Origin: JBEEMU01 sp043778315 | GTDB taxonomy: Bacteria; Bacteroidota; Bacteroidia; Chitinophagales; Saprospiraceae | NCBI GenBank assembly: GCA_043778315.1 | Contig: JAYWGJ010000182.1 | Location: 1-6,832, forward strand | Reading direction: 5' to 3' | DNA length: 6,832 nt | In this document: piece after piece, positions 6,531-6,832 of the stretch | How positions within the stretch are numbered: the first letter of the stretch is position 1 | Layout of the letters: each line of letters opens with the position of its first letter | The notes under the pieces: generated by a model | The model's input: only the letters and a program-made list of their open reading frames with translations | The model's database searches: none | Told to the model about the DNA's origin: nothing | Position numbers and translations under genes: made by a program

Positions 6531-6538
6531 TACCTTTG
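6531..6538 (+). promoter_or_regulatory. Bacteroidota -7 promoter element for the GbsR/MarR regulator
   Basis: TACCTTTG, within TATACCTTTGCA, is a classic TAnnTTTG element. Transcription would begin near 6544, leaving a leader of about 33 bases before the ATG at 6577. No -33 TTTG is at the normal distance; the only upstream TTTG (6496-6499) is too far away, so this promoter may be weak or may need help. Confidence 0.75.
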
Positions 6539-6547
6539 CAGCGTTGT

Positions 6548-6559
6548 AGTTCATGAACT
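6548..6559. promoter_or_regulatory. Second operator-like palindrome, just downstream of the predicted start of transcription
   Basis: AGTTCATGAACT is a perfect 12-bp palindrome whose half-sites GTTC/GAAC are the same as the outer half-sites of the palindrome at 6499-6516. The centres are 46 bases apart and flank the -7 element. A repressor bound here would block promoter clearance. The ATG inside it is not a start codon for the regulator. Confidence 0.5.
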
Positions 6560-6576
6560 TAAAATGAAAATCTATT

Positions 6577-6832
6577 ATGTTGGTCAATCCTACACAACGC
6601 GAATTGGTGGAAAGTATCGGCGTGTTTTTCGAGCGACTCGGCTACGCGCCTGCGGGCGGACGCATACTCGGCTTGCTGTTAGTCGTCGAGTCGGCTTCGC
6701 TACCGTTCGACGATATTGTACAGGAACTCGGGCTGAGTAAAGGCGCAGTAAGCACGGCTTTACAACTCCTTATTGCCTTGGATATGGTGGAATATACGAC
6801 GTTGAACGGTGGTAGAAAGCGGTTTTTCCAGG
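6577..6832 (+). CDS. GbsR/MarR family transcriptional regulator (3' end missing)
   Basis: The first 85 residues are present and the frame is open at the right edge. The ATG at 6577 is the only sensible start: an in-frame TGA lies at 6565-6567, and the nearby ATG at 6564 is in another frame that soon stops. Residues 1-39 form the leading helices, including RELVESIGVFFERLGYAPAG (8-27) and GRILGLLLV (28-36). A winged helix-turn-helix follows: LPFDDIVQELGLSKGAVSTAL (42-62) with recognition helix SKGAVSTALQLLIAL (54-68), then the wing MVEYTTLNGGRKRFF (70-84). The GRIxGLLL and LGLSKGxVSTAL features are typical of GbsR-like proteins rather than classical MarR. These act as dimeric DNA-binding proteins, often repressors of the operon they head. 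The ligand is unknown. The promoter is bracketed by two palindromes, suggesting self-regulation. The controlled genes would lie past the window edge. Confidence 0.88.
   Translation, partial: MLVNPTQRELVESIGVFFERLGYAPAGGRILGLLLVVESASLPFDDIVQELGLSKGAVSTALQLLIALDMVEYTTLNGGRKRFFQ

Larger units (their letters stand above)
6262..6576. other. AT-rich divergent intergenic region between the lyase and regulator genes
   Basis: These 315 bases hold no credible gene. The stretch from about 6300 to 6530 is very rich in A and T. The left end carries the minus-strand lyase promoter, and the right end carries the regulator promoter and its palindromes. A short GCGAA-TT-TTCGC hairpin (6335-6346) and a second minus-strand TAnnTTTG match (TACGTTTG, 6481-6474) are also present but weak. 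No tRNA, riboswitch or terminator was recognised. Confidence 0.75.

Noticed and set aside
1..6832. Search for a defence system, mobile element or CRISPR array
   Set aside because: No nuclease, transposase, integrase, reverse transcriptase, toxin-antitoxin pair or spaced direct repeats were seen; all genes match ordinary chromosomal families.

Overview
The window is a piece of a Bacteroidota (Bacteroidetes) chromosome. Three things point there. The first protein ends in a type IX secretion (T9SS) type A sorting domain, a system confined to that phylum and close relatives. Three intergenic stretches carry the phylum's -7 promoter hexamer-like element TAnnTTTG. Translation starts follow A-rich leaders rather than Shine-Dalgarno sequences. 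Coding DNA is of moderate GC, with very AT-rich intergenic DNA. The exact genus cannot be told from this sequence.

Layout. Plus strand, 1-3007: the 3' part of a secreted DUF1501 protein (cut by the left edge), a zinc-ribbon class I SAM-dependent methyltransferase, and a GNAT acetyltransferase, with gaps of 37 and 34 bases; a perfect 20-bp palindrome lies in the first gap. Plus strand, 3061-5302: a promoter, then a secreted tetratricopeptide-repeat (TPR) protein and a SAM hydroxide adenosyltransferase-family protein (DUF62), 17 bases apart and probably co-transcribed. A strong bidirectional terminator (5318-5360) separates these from a minus-strand hydroxymethylglutaryl-CoA lyase (5398-6261). 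A 315-bp AT-rich divergent region (6262-6576) carries a promoter for each direction and two palindromes sharing GTTC/GAAC half-sites. The 5' part of a GbsR/MarR-type regulator gene runs off the right edge.

How the genes fit together. No single pathway or multi-gene system is evident; this reads as ordinary chromosomal gene content. HMG-CoA lyase indicates leucine/HMG-CoA catabolism to acetoacetate and acetyl-CoA. The DUF62 protein suggests SAM turnover but appears to lack part of the catalytic triad known for the family. The regulator probably controls itself, and perhaps genes beyond the right edge, through the palindromes around its promoter. No tRNA, rRNA, CRISPR array, insertion sequence or phage gene was seen. 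The best leads are the regulator's paired operators, the altered active-site motifs in the DUF62 protein, the duplicated start region in front of that gene, and the dispersed-repeat-like palindrome.
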